DNA of 34,591 nt from Phycisphaerae bacterium (GTDB taxonomy: Bacteria > Planctomycetota > Phycisphaerae > Phycisphaerales > UBA1924). The DNA is taken from the NCBI GenBank assembly GCA_030426395.1, contig JAUHYE010000025.1, forward strand, positions 1 through 34,591, given 5' to 3'. A model generated the notes under the pieces. The model was not told the DNA's origin. It worked only from the letters and a program-made list of their open reading frames with translations, and ran no database searches. Shown here one piece after another: positions 14,048 through 23,835 of this stretch (positions are counted from its first letter, which is position 1; the number at the start of each line of letters is the position of its first letter). The translations under genes were made by a program, and so were the position numbers.

Positions 14048-14797
14048 ATGCACCGATGGATCTGTACGTCCGCGCTCTTGCTCGCATCGCTGCTCGCCGC
14101 CTGCGGGGAACAAGCGCCGCCGGTGGTCGCGCAGGCCGATCCGCCGGTGCCCGGCGACGCGGGCGAGGAGTACTTGTCGCTGCACGCGGCCATGGGCCAG
14201 CCGTTCTTCGATCGCGTCGCGATGGTCGAGGGCGCGCCGAGCGCCGAACTCGTGCAGGAACTCGAAGCCAACGCCGGCATGATCGACCGCCTCGCCTACG
14301 CGACGCGCATGGAGGCGTGCGACTGGGGCGTTCCGGATGATTTCGACATGGAGACGCTGCTGCCGCACCTGGGCAAGGTTCGAGCGCTCGCGCGGACGCT
14401 GAACGTCGACGCCCGGCGACTCGCGGCCAGCGGCGACGGCGATCGTGCCTCGCGCCGCGTGGCGGGGCTCGTCCGGCTGGCCCGGCACACCGCCGACTCC
14501 GGGGCCGACTCGGTCATCGAGTGGCTCGTCGGAATCGCCGTCCTGAATCTCGCCACCGATGCCGCCGTGTACTGCGCACCCGACTTCGACGCCCACCAGC
14601 GCGGGCGCGTGCTGGCCGAGTTGCAGAAGGTTGACCTCGAGGACCCATATGGCCTCGACGCCACGCTGGCATTCGACCGGCAACTCGCCGGCGATGCCGG
14701 CGTCGCGCCGGCCGACGAGACCCGGATCCGCGAGGCGGTCACGAAGACCAGAGGCGAAGTCGAACGCGCGATCGCGGCGCTCGAAAGCGGCTCGTAG
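14048..14797 (+). CDS. predicted lipoprotein, 249 aa
   Basis: ATG at 14048 with AAAGGGAC upstream. The first 19 residues form a lipoprotein signal peptide with lipobox Leu-Ala-Ala-Cys (Cys19). The rest is helical, with repeated Leu/Ala/Arg-rich segments (VRALARTLNVDARRLAASGDGDRASRR) like TPR-type or helical-hairpin domains. I do not recognise the family; planctomycetes have many such lineage-specific lipoproteins. Likely anchored in a membrane facing the periplasm. The next gene begins 15 bp downstream in the same direction, so co-transcription is possible. Confidence 0.75.
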   Translation: MHRWICTSALLLASLLAACGEQAPPVVAQADPPVPGDAGEEYLSLHAAMGQPFFDRVAMVEGAPSAELVQELEANAGMIDRLAYATRMEACDWGVPDDFDMETLLPHLGKVRALARTLNVDARRLAASGDGDRASRRVAGLVRLARHTADSGADSVIEWLVGIAVLNLATDAAVYCAPDFDAHQRGRVLAELQKVDLEDPYGLDATLAFDRQLAGDAGVAPADETRIREAVTKTRGEVERAIAALESGS

Positions 14798-14812
14798 CCC
14801 GCTCTCTCGCGC

Positions 14813-15703
14813 ATGCTCCTCATCGACACATCCAACGTCCTCCACGTCACCGGCGTCCTGCCCCCGCACATGGCCGGCCTCGACGTGCCGGGGCTGGCGC
14901 GGCTGATCTCGACGAGCCGCTACGGCAAGCGGCGGGCGGTGCTGGTGTCCGATGGCGTGGGGCCGCGTGCGTCGGCCGGCGTGGGTGATGGTGGTGGGGC
15001 TGCTGAATCGCTCACGCCCGTGAACACCGCGCCCTCGGGCAAGGAGATCGCCGGGCTCGACCTGGTCTACGCCGGGGCCGACCGCGAGGCCGACGACGTG
15101 ATCGAGTTGCTGATCGCTCGTGACAGCGCGCCGCGTCGGTTGCTGGTGGTCTCGACCGACCGCCGCCTCGTCCGCGCGGCCAGGCGGCGGCGGGCCCAGA
15201 GCATCACCAGCGAGGCGTTCCTGGGACACCTTGTCCACGACGCCGAGAAGCCCAAGGCCAGGCCCCTGCCCGGCTTCGCCGCCCAAGTGCCGCTCAACGA
15301 GTACGCCGTGGGCTATTGGATGGCTCTCTTCGGCTACGGCGACGAGCCCGGCGAGGAACGCACGCCCGGCAACGGCCCGGTGGCCGACATCTCCGAGGCG
15401 GCGCGGCGGGGCCTGGACGACGACCGCGCGAGGAAGCGGGCGAAGGGACCCCACGCCCACGAGCGGCTCAAGATCCCCAAGGACCTGCTGGGCGCCCAGG
15501 GCAAGACCAGGCCGCCGCCACCGCCGCCACCGCCTCCCAAGCCCATCGCATCCGAGCCCGATCCGCCCGCCCCGCCGGAGGCCGACGACCTGCCCAGCGA
15601 CCTCGCCGACCTGCTCAAAGATTCCGGCCTGAGCCTCGACCCGGCCGATCTGGACATGACCAAATGGCTGCCAAAGGACGACAACTCGCCGCCATCGCTC
15701 TAA
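14813..15703 (+). CDS. NYN/PIN-domain ribonuclease, YacP (Rae1)-like
   Basis: 296 aa. Residues 1-135 match the NYN/YacP fold: MLLIDTSNVL at the start (Asp5), VYAGADREADDVIELLI with Asp90, Asp94 and Asp95, then LLVVSTDRRLVRAARRR with Asp116. These acidic residues form the metal-binding nuclease site. YacP/Rae1 proteins cleave mRNA at the ribosome in Firmicutes; whether that holds here is inference. Residues 136-296 are a long disordered tail with a run of ten prolines (about 232-241) and acidic ends, not found in Rae1. The 3' end overlaps the next gene by 40 bp. Confidence 0.78.
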   Translation: MLLIDTSNVLHVTGVLPPHMAGLDVPGLARLISTSRYGKRRAVLVSDGVGPRASAGVGDGGGAAESLTPVNTAPSGKEIAGLDLVYAGADREADDVIELLIARDSAPRRLLVVSTDRRLVRAARRRRAQSITSEAFLGHLVHDAEKPKARPLPGFAAQVPLNEYAVGYWMALFGYGDEPGEERTPGNGPVADISEAARRGLDDDRARKRAKGPHAHERLKIPKDLLGAQGKTRPPPPPPPPPKPIASEPDPPAPPEADDLPSDLADLLKDSGLSLDPADLDMTKWLPKDDNSPPSL

Positions 15704-16077
15704 TGGCTTGCCTACTCGCCGGCTGCCAGACCTCCGAGCGATACCAGGGCGAGAGCCGGACCGTCGCCACCTGGCGAGGCCGGACGCTCACTGCCGAACT
15801 GCCCGACGCCGTCACCGTGCCCGGTGCCCACTACGCCGCCGTCGAGGCCCTGCAGGCTCGCGGCTACGCCATCGAGGCCGACGAGGCGACCCGCGACCGC
15901 GGCTATCTGGCCGCCAAGGGGCCCGACGGCACCACGCTTGGCGGCTACAAGCGGGTGGTCGTCCGCACCGGCCTGACCCCCTCGGCCGTGGGCCTTGGCA
16001 TCACCCTCGAGCCCGCCGGCGACGAGGTGATGGCCCGGGGGATCCTCGACGACGTGCTCGTTCGGCTGGGGCTGTAG
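15664..16077 (+). CDS. small predicted lipoprotein, 137 aa
   Basis: ATG at 15664 inside the end of the NYN gene, in another frame. The start (MAAKGRQLAAIALMACLLAGC) is a lipoprotein signal peptide with lipobox Leu-Ala-Gly-Cys (Cys21). The body contains a YAAVEALQARGYAIEADEATRDRGYLAAKGPDG segment and a beta-rich end, like small periplasmic DUF3568-type domains that carry a RVVVRTG strand; this resemblance is weak. The overlap indicates translational coupling to the nuclease gene. Confidence 0.75.
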   Translation: MAAKGRQLAAIALMACLLAGCQTSERYQGESRTVATWRGRTLTAELPDAVTVPGAHYAAVEALQARGYAIEADEATRDRGYLAAKGPDGTTLGGYKRVVVRTGLTPSAVGLGITLEPAGDEVMARGILDDVLVRLGL

Positions 16078-16198
16078 GGCGTCCGACGACGCAAGTATCT
16101 TGTTTTCAATGCGTTAGGATATCACGGAGGCCGGCGTCCGGAGCCCCGAAAGTTGACTTGGGCGGGCCGATAGACTTGGATTGACCACGAGGACCGCC

Positions 16199-16612
16199 AT
16201 GCCAATGCCCGCCATTTCGACCCTTCCCCTGGCACTCATCGGGCCCCTGGGCCCGCTGGAAATCGGGGCCATCCTGATCGTGGCGGTGCTGCTGTTCGGC
16301 CGCCGCCTGCCCGACGTGGGCCGCAACGTGGGCCGGGCCATCATCGAGTTCAAGCGCGGGGTGAAGGGCATCACCGACGAGATCGAGGAAGAGTCGCGCA
16401 AGCCCGATCCCCGCGACGTCGACCCCGCCCGCGACAGGTCCGACTACCCAACCAAGCCCTTCTCGCCCGAACTCGAGGCCCCCAAGGGCACGCAATACCG
16501 GGGCGATTCCTTCCACGACGAGCCGCCCGCCGGCGACGTGGGCCGCCCGGACCCGGTGCCGGCCCGCCCGGCGGACCCCCCGCGAGGCGAGGGCCAGCCC
16601 CGGACAAGCTGA
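16199..16612 (+). CDS. tatA: twin-arginine translocase subunit TatA/TatE family
   Basis: 137 aa. ATG at 16199 with CGAGGA upstream (a TTG at 16181 is less likely). A short polar lead is followed by LGPLEIGAILIVAVLLFGRR: a single membrane helix (about 19-33), the conserved Phe33-Gly34 hinge, and then an amphipathic helix (RRLPDVGRNVGRAIIEFKRG). The C-terminal 70 residues are polar and disordered, rich in Pro and Asp. TatA oligomers form the pore for folded proteins carrying twin-arginine signals. No tatC or tatB is nearby. The tRNA gene follows 79 bp downstream. Confidence 0.92.
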   Translation: MPMPAISTLPLALIGPLGPLEIGAILIVAVLLFGRRLPDVGRNVGRAIIEFKRGVKGITDEIEEESRKPDPRDVDPARDRSDYPTKPFSPELEAPKGTQYRGDSFHDEPPAGDVGRPDPVPARPADPPRGEGQPRTS

Positions 16613-16647
16613 GGCCGATCGAGCCAGAACCGGCGGGCCAGCCCCGC

Positions 16648-16653
16648 TATCAT
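16648..16653 (+). promoter_or_regulatory. -10 element TATCAT of the tRNA gene
   Basis: TATCAT, close to the sigma-70 -10 consensus, 38 bp before the tRNA. That would give a 5' leader of about 30 nt, to be removed by RNase P. No clear -35 is seen. Confidence 0.4.
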
Positions 16654-16691
16654 CCCGACCCACCGCTGGTTTTGGACGGTCGGGATTTCCA

Positions 16692-16766
16692 GGCGAGGTA
16701 GCTCAGCTGGTCTAGAGCGCTGGATTCATAACCCGGAGGTCGAGGGTTCGAGTCCCTCCCTCGCCA
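16692..16766 (+). tRNA. tRNA-Met (CAU anticodon)
   Basis: 75 nt cloverleaf. Acceptor GGCGAGG (16692-16698) pairs with CCTCGCC (16759-16765), discriminator A. D-stem GCTC/GAGC, anticodon loop TTCATAA, T-arm GAGGG-TTCGAGT-CCCTC. The CCA end is not encoded. The anticodon stem CTGGA/CCCGG has a G-U pair and an A-C mismatch at the loop-closing position. The initiator tRNA is excluded because the acceptor starts with a normal G-C pair and the stem lacks three consecutive G-C pairs. The CAU anticodon could also belong to tRNA-Ile2 (lysidine-modified), so the amino acid is not certain. Confidence 0.9.
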
Positions 16767-16787
16767 CTTTCGAGCGATTTCAAGCGA

Positions 16788-16813
16788 GCCGGTTGCCACG
16801 CAGCCGGCCTTTT
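16788..16813 (+). terminator. tRNA terminator
   Basis: GCCGG (16788-16792) pairs with CCGGC (16804-16808) across an 11-nt loop, followed by CTTTT. It sits 22 bp after the tRNA and ends at the stop codon of the convergent DUF305 gene. Confidence 0.5.
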
Positions 16814-17391
16814 CATTCCGGCGACGCGTCGAATTCCGGCACCGGCCGGGCGTTGGCATCGCCTTGGTTCTGCGCCACGCCATGCTCGCGGATGTCGGCG
16901 ATGAGCCACTCCATTTCTTTGATCTCGCGTCGCTGGGCCTCGATGATCTCGTCGGCCAACTCGCGTACGCGCGGGTCCTCGATGCGGGCACGCTCACTGG
17001 TGAGGATGGCGATCGAGTGGTGGGGGATCATGCCCTCCATGTAGTCGGTGTCGCTCACGGTGATCTGGCTGCGCACCAGGAAGATGCCCGCGGCAATCAG
17101 CACGACGCCTACGCCGAGAGTCGCGAGATTCTTCGCCGTGCTCCGGTACATCCCAAGCATGTACGCCAGCATGACGATGACCATCCCCCCGCCCATGATG
17201 AGCGTCATGAACAGCCGCGTCTCGCTGAACCACGCGTGGTCGATGAGCTGGTATGAGTGCAGGTACATCAGGCAGAACATGACCACCATCGACGTGGCGA
17301 TCATGGCGAAGAAGCGGACGTACGAGCCGCTTCCGGGGTGCTGGTGCCGCTGCTCGTTCCCGGTTTCAGGTTGATTCGTTGTCTCGGTCAT
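16813..17391 (-). CDS. DUF305 membrane protein
   Basis: 192 aa. The ATG at 17391 is preceded by AAAGGA. Three membrane helices (about 25-45, 59-82 and 90-108) are followed by a DUF305 domain beginning DYMEGMIPHHSIAIL (His124-His125) and continuing in a long helix VRELADEIIEAQRREIKEMEWLI. DUF305 is a ferritin-like four-helix family whose conserved His pairs suggest metal binding; it is often found near copper or heavy-metal genes, which are absent here. Function remains inferred. It is convergent with the tRNA and downstream of the GDPD gene on the same strand, with 70 bp between. Confidence 0.85.
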   Translation of the reverse strand: MTETTNQPETGNEQRHQHPGSGSYVRFFAMIATSMVVMFCLMYLHSYQLIDHAWFSETRLFMTLIMGGGMVIVMLAYMLGMYRSTAKNLATLGVGVVLIAAGIFLVRSQITVSDTDYMEGMIPHHSIAILTSERARIEDPRVRELADEIIEAQRREIKEMEWLIADIREHGVAQNQGDANARPVPEFDASPE

Positions 17392-17461
17392 CGGGGCAGT
17401 CCTTTCGCGTTGAGCGTGCGAAACAACCCCGTTCCCAATTATCCCTTGCCCCAGTATAGGG

Positions 17462-18457
17462 CTACCAGTGCAACCCTCGCGATCGCAGGTACTCCAGCAG
17501 CCTCTGCGGCTCGTCGGTCTGGATCACCGTTACGCCGTGATCGACCATCCATCCCCAGACCGCGTGCGGATCGTCGACGGCCTGGGCGTCCGACCGGCCG
17601 CCGGAGATCGAGTCCCAGAGGGAGTTCATCCAAAAACGGCTGTGGCCTTCGAGTTGCTCAGCGACAGGCGCGATCAGTCGATCGCCCGCGCCAACTCCAT
17701 CGAAACACACCTCAATGGCCGGGGGGTCGAGCACTCGCAATGACGACAGGTCATGTGAAACGTCCGCCGTGTGTGCGTCGACCTTGTATGCCACGATGGG
17801 CATGAAGCTCGGCGTGTGTTGCGAGTGGCCATCGGCGAGATCGCCAAGGCCATGAGATCCAAGGTATCTTTCGGCGTCCTCGGCGTCCACCTTCGCCTTC
17901 AGCACCACATGGTTGCGCATGTTTAGTTCAGTCGCCAACGACAGGCACTCGGCGAGGTAGCCGCTCACCTTGTCGAGGTTCACCATGATCCTGCTATGAC
18001 ACGCGATAAGCGCCTCGCGAAGCGTCGGCACGCTCAGATCAGTCGGTTGGCCATCTTTATCGAGCAATCGTAATTTGCGGACTTGCTGCAGCGTCATCGC
18101 ATCCACGCGACCGGTGCCATTGGTCGTGCGATCAACCGTCGAATCGTGCATCAGCACGAGGTGCTCATCTGCGGTTCTCCTCACGTCGACCTCGATCATG
18201 TCGCAGCCCATGGCGATGGCGGCCTCGATGCTGGGGAGCGAATTCTCTGGTCCTCCCGCTCCCGGTCCGTGATGCGCCGCACGATGCGCGACCACGAGCA
18301 CGGTGGGGTCATCCGCATCGCGCCACGCTCGCAGGATGCGATCGACGCGATGAGCATCGGCGACAATTGGAACTTCGGATTGCGACGTTGGCTGCGCGAT
18401 CGCGACGATGGGAAGCACAACATTGAAAGCAAGAAGACAAATCCAAGCGTTACGCAT
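17462..18457 (-). CDS. glycerophosphodiester phosphodiesterase family protein, secreted
   Basis: 331 aa. The ATG at 18457 is chosen because GGAG lies nine bases upstream and a signal peptide follows (MRNAWICLLAFNVVLPIVAIA); the frame opens 26 codons earlier without such support. The GDPD catalytic set is present: His58-Arg59 (AHRAAHHG), Glu71-Asn72 (PENSLPS), Glu89 and Asp91 (MIEVDVRRT), His104-Asp105 (LMHDSTVDRTTNGTG), and VIQTDEPQRLLEYL at the end. These TIM-barrel enzymes hydrolyse glycerophosphodiesters to glycerol-3-phosphate and an alcohol with Ca2+ or Mg2+. Export suggests phospholipid or teichoic-type substrate scavenging. Confidence 0.9.
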   Translation of the reverse strand: MRNAWICLLAFNVVLPIVAIAQPTSQSEVPIVADAHRVDRILRAWRDADDPTVLVVAHRAAHHGPGAGGPENSLPSIEAAIAMGCDMIEVDVRRTADEHLVLMHDSTVDRTTNGTGRVDAMTLQQVRKLRLLDKDGQPTDLSVPTLREALIACHSRIMVNLDKVSGYLAECLSLATELNMRNHVVLKAKVDAEDAERYLGSHGLGDLADGHSQHTPSFMPIVAYKVDAHTADVSHDLSSLRVLDPPAIEVCFDGVGAGDRLIAPVAEQLEGHSRFWMNSLWDSISGGRSDAQAVDDPHAVWGWMVDHGVTVIQTDEPQRLLEYLRSRGLHW

Positions 18458-21265
18458 TGCGACCAGCTCCGTATACCCCGTGGGGAACGATGCTACCCGT
18501 GCTTGCCATGAGCTGCGCAAAGGTTCTGTGAACAAGCGGTTTTGTGTCAGCCTCCGCGAGCGCTTAGTAGCTCTAGCGGCTTACGCCGCCCCAGCGCGAT
18601 GACCGCCGGCGCGGCCGCTAGCAGCGTCAGCACCAGGGTGACGCCCCAGCTAAACGCCACGGGCCCGATCGGCGGTCGAATCGACAGCGACAGGCCAACC
18701 AGCAACGCGTACATGCGCTGCCCCGCCCACGCAGCTTGGAAGCCGAGCATGCTGCCCAGCACGATGGCGCCGATGGCGATGAGGATCGCCTCGGCCAGGA
18801 TTAACCGCGCGACGACGCCGCGGGAAGCACCGATGGCGCGCAGCACGCCGAGCTCGTACCGCCTGGCGTGGATGCCCGCGACCACGAGATTGGCCACGCC
18901 GAAGCAGGCCACCATCATCGCCATGATTGCCACGGCGGCGAAGACTGCCAGCGTCGTGCCGGCGACCGATTCGATCTCGCGCTTGATCTGCCGCCCGCTG
19001 CCCGCATCCAGCACGCCGCTGCCGAAGAGCGCATCGCGGATCTCGGCGACGGCCACCGCGTCGTCGATCTCTTCGTCGAGATCGATCTGGATCAGGTGGA
19101 TCGCATTGACGCCGAACTTGTCGATCAGGTCTCGACGCGTGCCGAGCACGGCGTGCACGGCCTGCCTCGCGAGGTCCTCGCCCACATTGAAGTACTGCCC
19201 GACGATCTCGAGCCCCGGGCTGGCGACGACGCCGACGACCTCGAACTCGTGCTCCACACCCTGCACCCGGCAGGTAAACGTATCACCCACGCCGATGCCC
19301 TGCGCAACGTAGAACTCGCGGGCCACGAGCACGCCGCCGCCCTCGTTCAGGCGGCGGATGGCGGTCTCCTGATCGCCCTGCACCCACACGAGGTTGTTCA
19401 TGGCAAAGAACGGCTCGGGCTCGAAGGCGACGAAGGTCGTCTGGTACGTCTGCAAGGCGCGGATGCCGAAGGCGTCGGTCTCGACGGGGAACAGCGTGAT
19501 GGCGCACGTGCGATCAACGAACGGCAGGTCATCCAGCGTATCGCGGCTGTCCTCGCTCAAGCGAATGCCGCTGACGAAGGCGTCGGAAAACTCCATCTGC
19601 CCCAGCCAGTCGCGCAGCATCGCGCCGCCGGTGATCCAGTTGGAGATCATCAACGCCAAGCCGGTCATCAGCGCGCCGGCGGTGAATCCCAACCGATACG
19701 GCATCGAACGCACGCTGCGCTTCACAACATTTGCGGGCAGCCGAAGTAGCTTCGAGAGCGGCCCGGCGCACCACGATGCCAGCACGTACACTACCGGCGG
19801 GCCGAGCAGGAAGTACCCGATGAACATGCACGGCAGGCCGAGCGTGACGTAGCCCCAGAACACGACCTGGCCGTCATCGGGCAAGCCGACGACCAACGCC
19901 TGCACCATCAGCAGCACGCACCCAAGCACGGCCAGCACGACCAGCCCGCGCGGCTGCGGAACAACCGCCCGGCTGGCCAACGCACGCATCGGGCTCGTGC
20001 GGCTTGCACGCAGCGCGGGCCACACGGCGCCGCCGAGTCCCGCGGCGATCGAGCCGAAGAACGCCAGCGCGAGCAGCGCCGGAGGCGTGGCCAGGCCGGT
20101 CGGCAGCACCTCCCGGTAGTACCAGGCTCCCGCCGCCGCGACGCCAACGCCCAGCGGCACGCCGAGGCACGCGCCCACCACGCCGATGAGCAACCCCTCG
20201 ACGAGCTGCGCCTGGGCGATCTGCCCTCGCGACGCCCCGATGCACCGCAGCATTCCCAGCTCGCGTTGCCGCTCCACGACGCCCGCGCCGAGGCCTGTCA
20301 CGATGATGAATGCCGCCGAGAGCAACGCCAGCATGATGGCGATGGCCAGCCCGAACTGGCTGCTTCGCATGTTGCGATCAAGCCCGCTGGTGATGCGCTC
20401 GGTCGTCTGGAGCAGTGCGCCCTCGGGGGCTTCGCTCTGGTGGGTCTCGACGAACGCCTCGGGGTCAACCCCCGGCTTGAGCGTCATATCGACCTGCGTG
20501 AGTTCATCGGCGCCATCCTGTCCGAGCGCCACGCGCAGCGCGTCGAGGGTCAGGAACGCCTGCGGCCGCCCGCCCAGGGGCGGGGGCTCGCTCATGCCGA
20601 CGACGGTGAGTTCCTCCGAGCCGAAGAGCCGACGCACGGTAACGGTGTCGCCCAGGCGAACGCCCTGGAGCTGGTTGAACGCCTCAGCTTCCTCTTCGTT
20701 CGTCGGTGCTTTGGTCGGCGGGCCGGGAAGCGCTGGTTCGCCATCCTCGGCGATCAACGGCTCGGCCCGATCGAACACGCCGATCTTGCGGACCTGCTCC
20801 AAACTGCCCTGCCACGTCAGCCGACCGGCGAGCGTCCCGTCGATGACCACCTCGCCCGGACCCTGCGGCGCCCGCCCGGCGATGATGCGGATCGGCCGCA
20901 TCGCCGTTTCGGCCTGAGGATCGATGCCGATGCCCATGGCGTTGACGCGGAAGTTGGCGGTGCGCTTGTAATACCGGCCTTCGGGATCGTCCTCGCGCGG
21001 CGTGTAGACCACGCGTGAGACCTCGAGCGCCAGGTCCTTCGACAATCTCGGGGCGGCCAGCTCGACCTCGGGCCACGCGCGCACGACCGCGAGCGTGCTG
21101 TCGGGCATCATCCCGCCGCGGCCCGATGGCTCCAGGCGTACCTCGGCGGTGCCGAAGGTCGCGTCCATGCGCGAGGTGACGGCGTTGTTGGCCGACGACA
21201 ACGCGCACGCCACAGCGGCGATGAGCGCCGCCGACAGCGCGACGGCCGAGGTCAGCAGGGCGGTC

Positions 21266-22003
<738 letters not shown>

Positions 22004-22046
22004 GCCACTTGTTGGGCAATGGGTTGGGCGGGTTGCGGAGGGATGC

Positions 22047-22427
22047 TCAGGCCCCGCCGCTGCTGGCGTAGGCGCCGGCGTCCATCATCGAGTCGAGCTG
22101 GCCCGTGTCGCTAGCCTTCACCTTCACCAGCCAGCCCTTGCCGTAGCAGTCCTCGTTGATCAGGCCCGGGTTGTCCCCCAGCGCCTCGTTCACTTCGGTG
22201 ATCTCGCCGTCGACATGGCAGTAGATGTCGCTGGTGGTTTTGACCGATTCGACCTCGCCCACGGCGTCGCCCTTGCTCAGGCTCGTGCCCGCGGGCTTCA
22301 TCTCGACGAACGTCACGTCGGTGAGCTGGTCGACGGCGAACTGGGTGATCCCGACCACCACGGTGTCGCCCTCGAGCTTGTGCCATTCGTGGGAGTCGCT
22401 GTAGCGGCGGTCGTCGGGAGCGGGCAT
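22047..22427 (-). CDS. gcvH: glycine cleavage system H protein
   Basis: 126 aa from ATG at 22427 (MPAPDDRRYSDSHEWHKL), with AAGGA eight bases upstream; the frame continues upstream without support. SDSHEW at the start, GITQFAVDQLTDVTFVEM, and lipoyl-lysine motif VESVKTTSDIY (Lys63) are standard. The C-terminal GWLVKVKASD is conserved. GcvH carries the aminomethyl group between the P, T and L proteins of glycine cleavage; its lipoyl arm can also donate lipoate. No gcvP or gcvT is present in the window and no glycine riboswitch is visible upstream. Confidence 0.96.
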   Translation of the reverse strand: MPAPDDRRYSDSHEWHKLEGDTVVVGITQFAVDQLTDVTFVEMKPAGTSLSKGDAVGEVESVKTTSDIYCHVDGEITEVNEALGDNPGLINEDCYGKGWLVKVKASDTGQLDSMMDAGAYASSGGA

Positions 22428-22581
22428 GGTCGGGTTGTCCTTCGCGGGATTGGTCGGCTGGCGCCCGGCTCCGGCTGCCTGGGGCGATCGGGCCAATGCT
22501 ATGGGCCACGACACCCAAGACCAAGACCCCCGGAAACGGCCCCTGTGGATCAGGAACGGGGATGCCCAGCGACAGGGCGAC

Positions 22582-22587
22582 TACAGT
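22582..22587 (+). promoter_or_regulatory. -10-like TACAGT, leaderless start
   Basis: TACAGT ends 6 nt before the ATG at 22594. Same spacing as before kmo, with no ribosome-binding site between. Confidence 0.42.
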
Positions 22588-22593
22588 GCCCCG

Positions 22594-23835
22594 ATGCTGC
22601 TCGCCCTTGCCGCCCGTTCCTTGCGCTCCATGCTCGTGGGCAAGGACGCCAGCCTGACGCTGACCGACCTGCCGCGCTTCGCGCACGAGCAACTGGGCCT
22701 GCACGGGCTCATGCTGTCGGCCGACCTCTTGGCCGGCCGCACACGCGACGACCTGGCCCGCTTGCGCGATGCCGCCGACCGGGCCCGGTGCTCCTGCCTG
22801 GTGCTCTTCGAGGAAGACCCCCAGAAGCTGGCCGCTGCTGATGGCAGCGCCGCCGAGGAGCGCATCCGCCGGGTCATGGCCGCCGCCAGCCTGCTGGGCT
22901 GCAACGCCGCGGGCGTCGCCATCGACGCCCCGGACACGCCCGACGCGCTCGACGTCGTGTCCGACCGGCTCAAGGCCCTCATGGCCGAGGCCGAGCAGCG
23001 GGAGATCAACCTGCTCGTCATGCCCGGGCCCCTGGGGTCTAGCCAGAACCAGAGCCAGGGCCTGACCTCCTCGCCCGAACGCCTGACCGAGTTGCTCAAG
23101 AAGGTCGGCGGCTTCCGCGTGGGCACCATGCCCGACTTCGCCGACGCCGCCCGGGCCGAAGACATGCCCGCCTACCTGCGCAAGGTCACGCCCTACGCCT
23201 CGGCCGTGCTCGGTTCGACGCTGGGCTTCAAGGCATTGGATGGCGCGTTGGACGACGAGCGGGCCATCGTCGAGCACGAGGGCTTCGACCTGGCCGCGGC
23301 CGTCGAGGCGATTGCCGCCGTGGGCTACGACGGCGCCGTGGGCCTGGACTACCGCGGCCCGGGCGACCTAGGCATGGGTCTGCGCCGCAGCCGCGAGGGC
23401 TTCTCGCTGGCGATGGAGGGCAAGGGCGGCCCCTTCAGCCTCGTGCACGACGAGGAAGAGTTCGACGAGGAGATGGACGCCGCCGCCGCCGCGTTGCTCG
23501 ACGCGATCTTCAACGACGAGAGCGACGACGAGGACGAGGAGGACGACGGCGACGAGGACGACGCGACCCGCGGCGAGAGCGACACCGACGACGACGCGTC
23601 TGAGGACGGCGACGTCGACGACGAGGACGACGCCCCCAGGCGGGTCGTGACCAGGAAGAAGACGACGAAGAAGGCCTCGAAGGAGGCGCCCGAGGGCGAC
23701 GAGTCCGCGGCCCCCCAAAAGAAGACGACAAAGAAAACGAGCAAGAAATCCTCGAAGAAGACCACCAAAAAGGCCGCCAAGGGCCCATCCGATCCAGAAG
23801 CCCAGCCCCGGGACGACGACGGAGACGAGGCATGA
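22594..23835 (+). CDS. TIM-barrel (xylose-isomerase-like) protein with acidic and lysine-rich tail
   Basis: 413 aa from ATG at 22594, chosen because a -10-like hexamer sits just before it; the open frame further upstream is spurious. Residues 1-285 resemble sugar-phosphate isomerase/epimerase TIM barrels: LTLTDLPRFAHEQLGLHGLML, CNAAGVAIDAP, INLLVMPGPLGSS, LTELLKKVGGFRVGTMPDF, GYDGAVGLDYRGPGD near the end. The usual metal ligands are not all obvious, so activity is uncertain. Residues about 306-346 are almost all Asp/Glu, and 349-398 are a Lys/Thr/Ser/Ala tract (KKTTKKTSKKSSKKTTKKAA) like a histone H1 tail. The tail may bind DNA, RNA or ribosomes; that is inference. The stop overlaps the cmk start (ATGA), so the genes are coupled. 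Confidence 0.78.
   Translation: MLLALAARSLRSMLVGKDASLTLTDLPRFAHEQLGLHGLMLSADLLAGRTRDDLARLRDAADRARCSCLVLFEEDPQKLAAADGSAAEERIRRVMAAASLLGCNAAGVAIDAPDTPDALDVVSDRLKALMAEAEQREINLLVMPGPLGSSQNQSQGLTSSPERLTELLKKVGGFRVGTMPDFADAARAEDMPAYLRKVTPYASAVLGSTLGFKALDGALDDERAIVEHEGFDLAAAVEAIAAVGYDGAVGLDYRGPGDLGMGLRRSREGFSLAMEGKGGPFSLVHDEEEFDEEMDAAAAALLDAIFNDESDDEDEEDDGDEDDATRGESDTDDDASEDGDVDDEDDAPRRVVTRKKTTKKASKEAPEGDESAAPQKKTTKKTSKKSSKKTTKKAAKGPSDPEAQPRDDDGDEA

Noticed and set aside
22428-22593. Glycine riboswitch before gcvH
   Set aside because: No paired aptamer-like conserved segments are seen; the 166 bp between gcvH and the divergent gene hold only a ribosome-binding site and a promoter-like hexamer.
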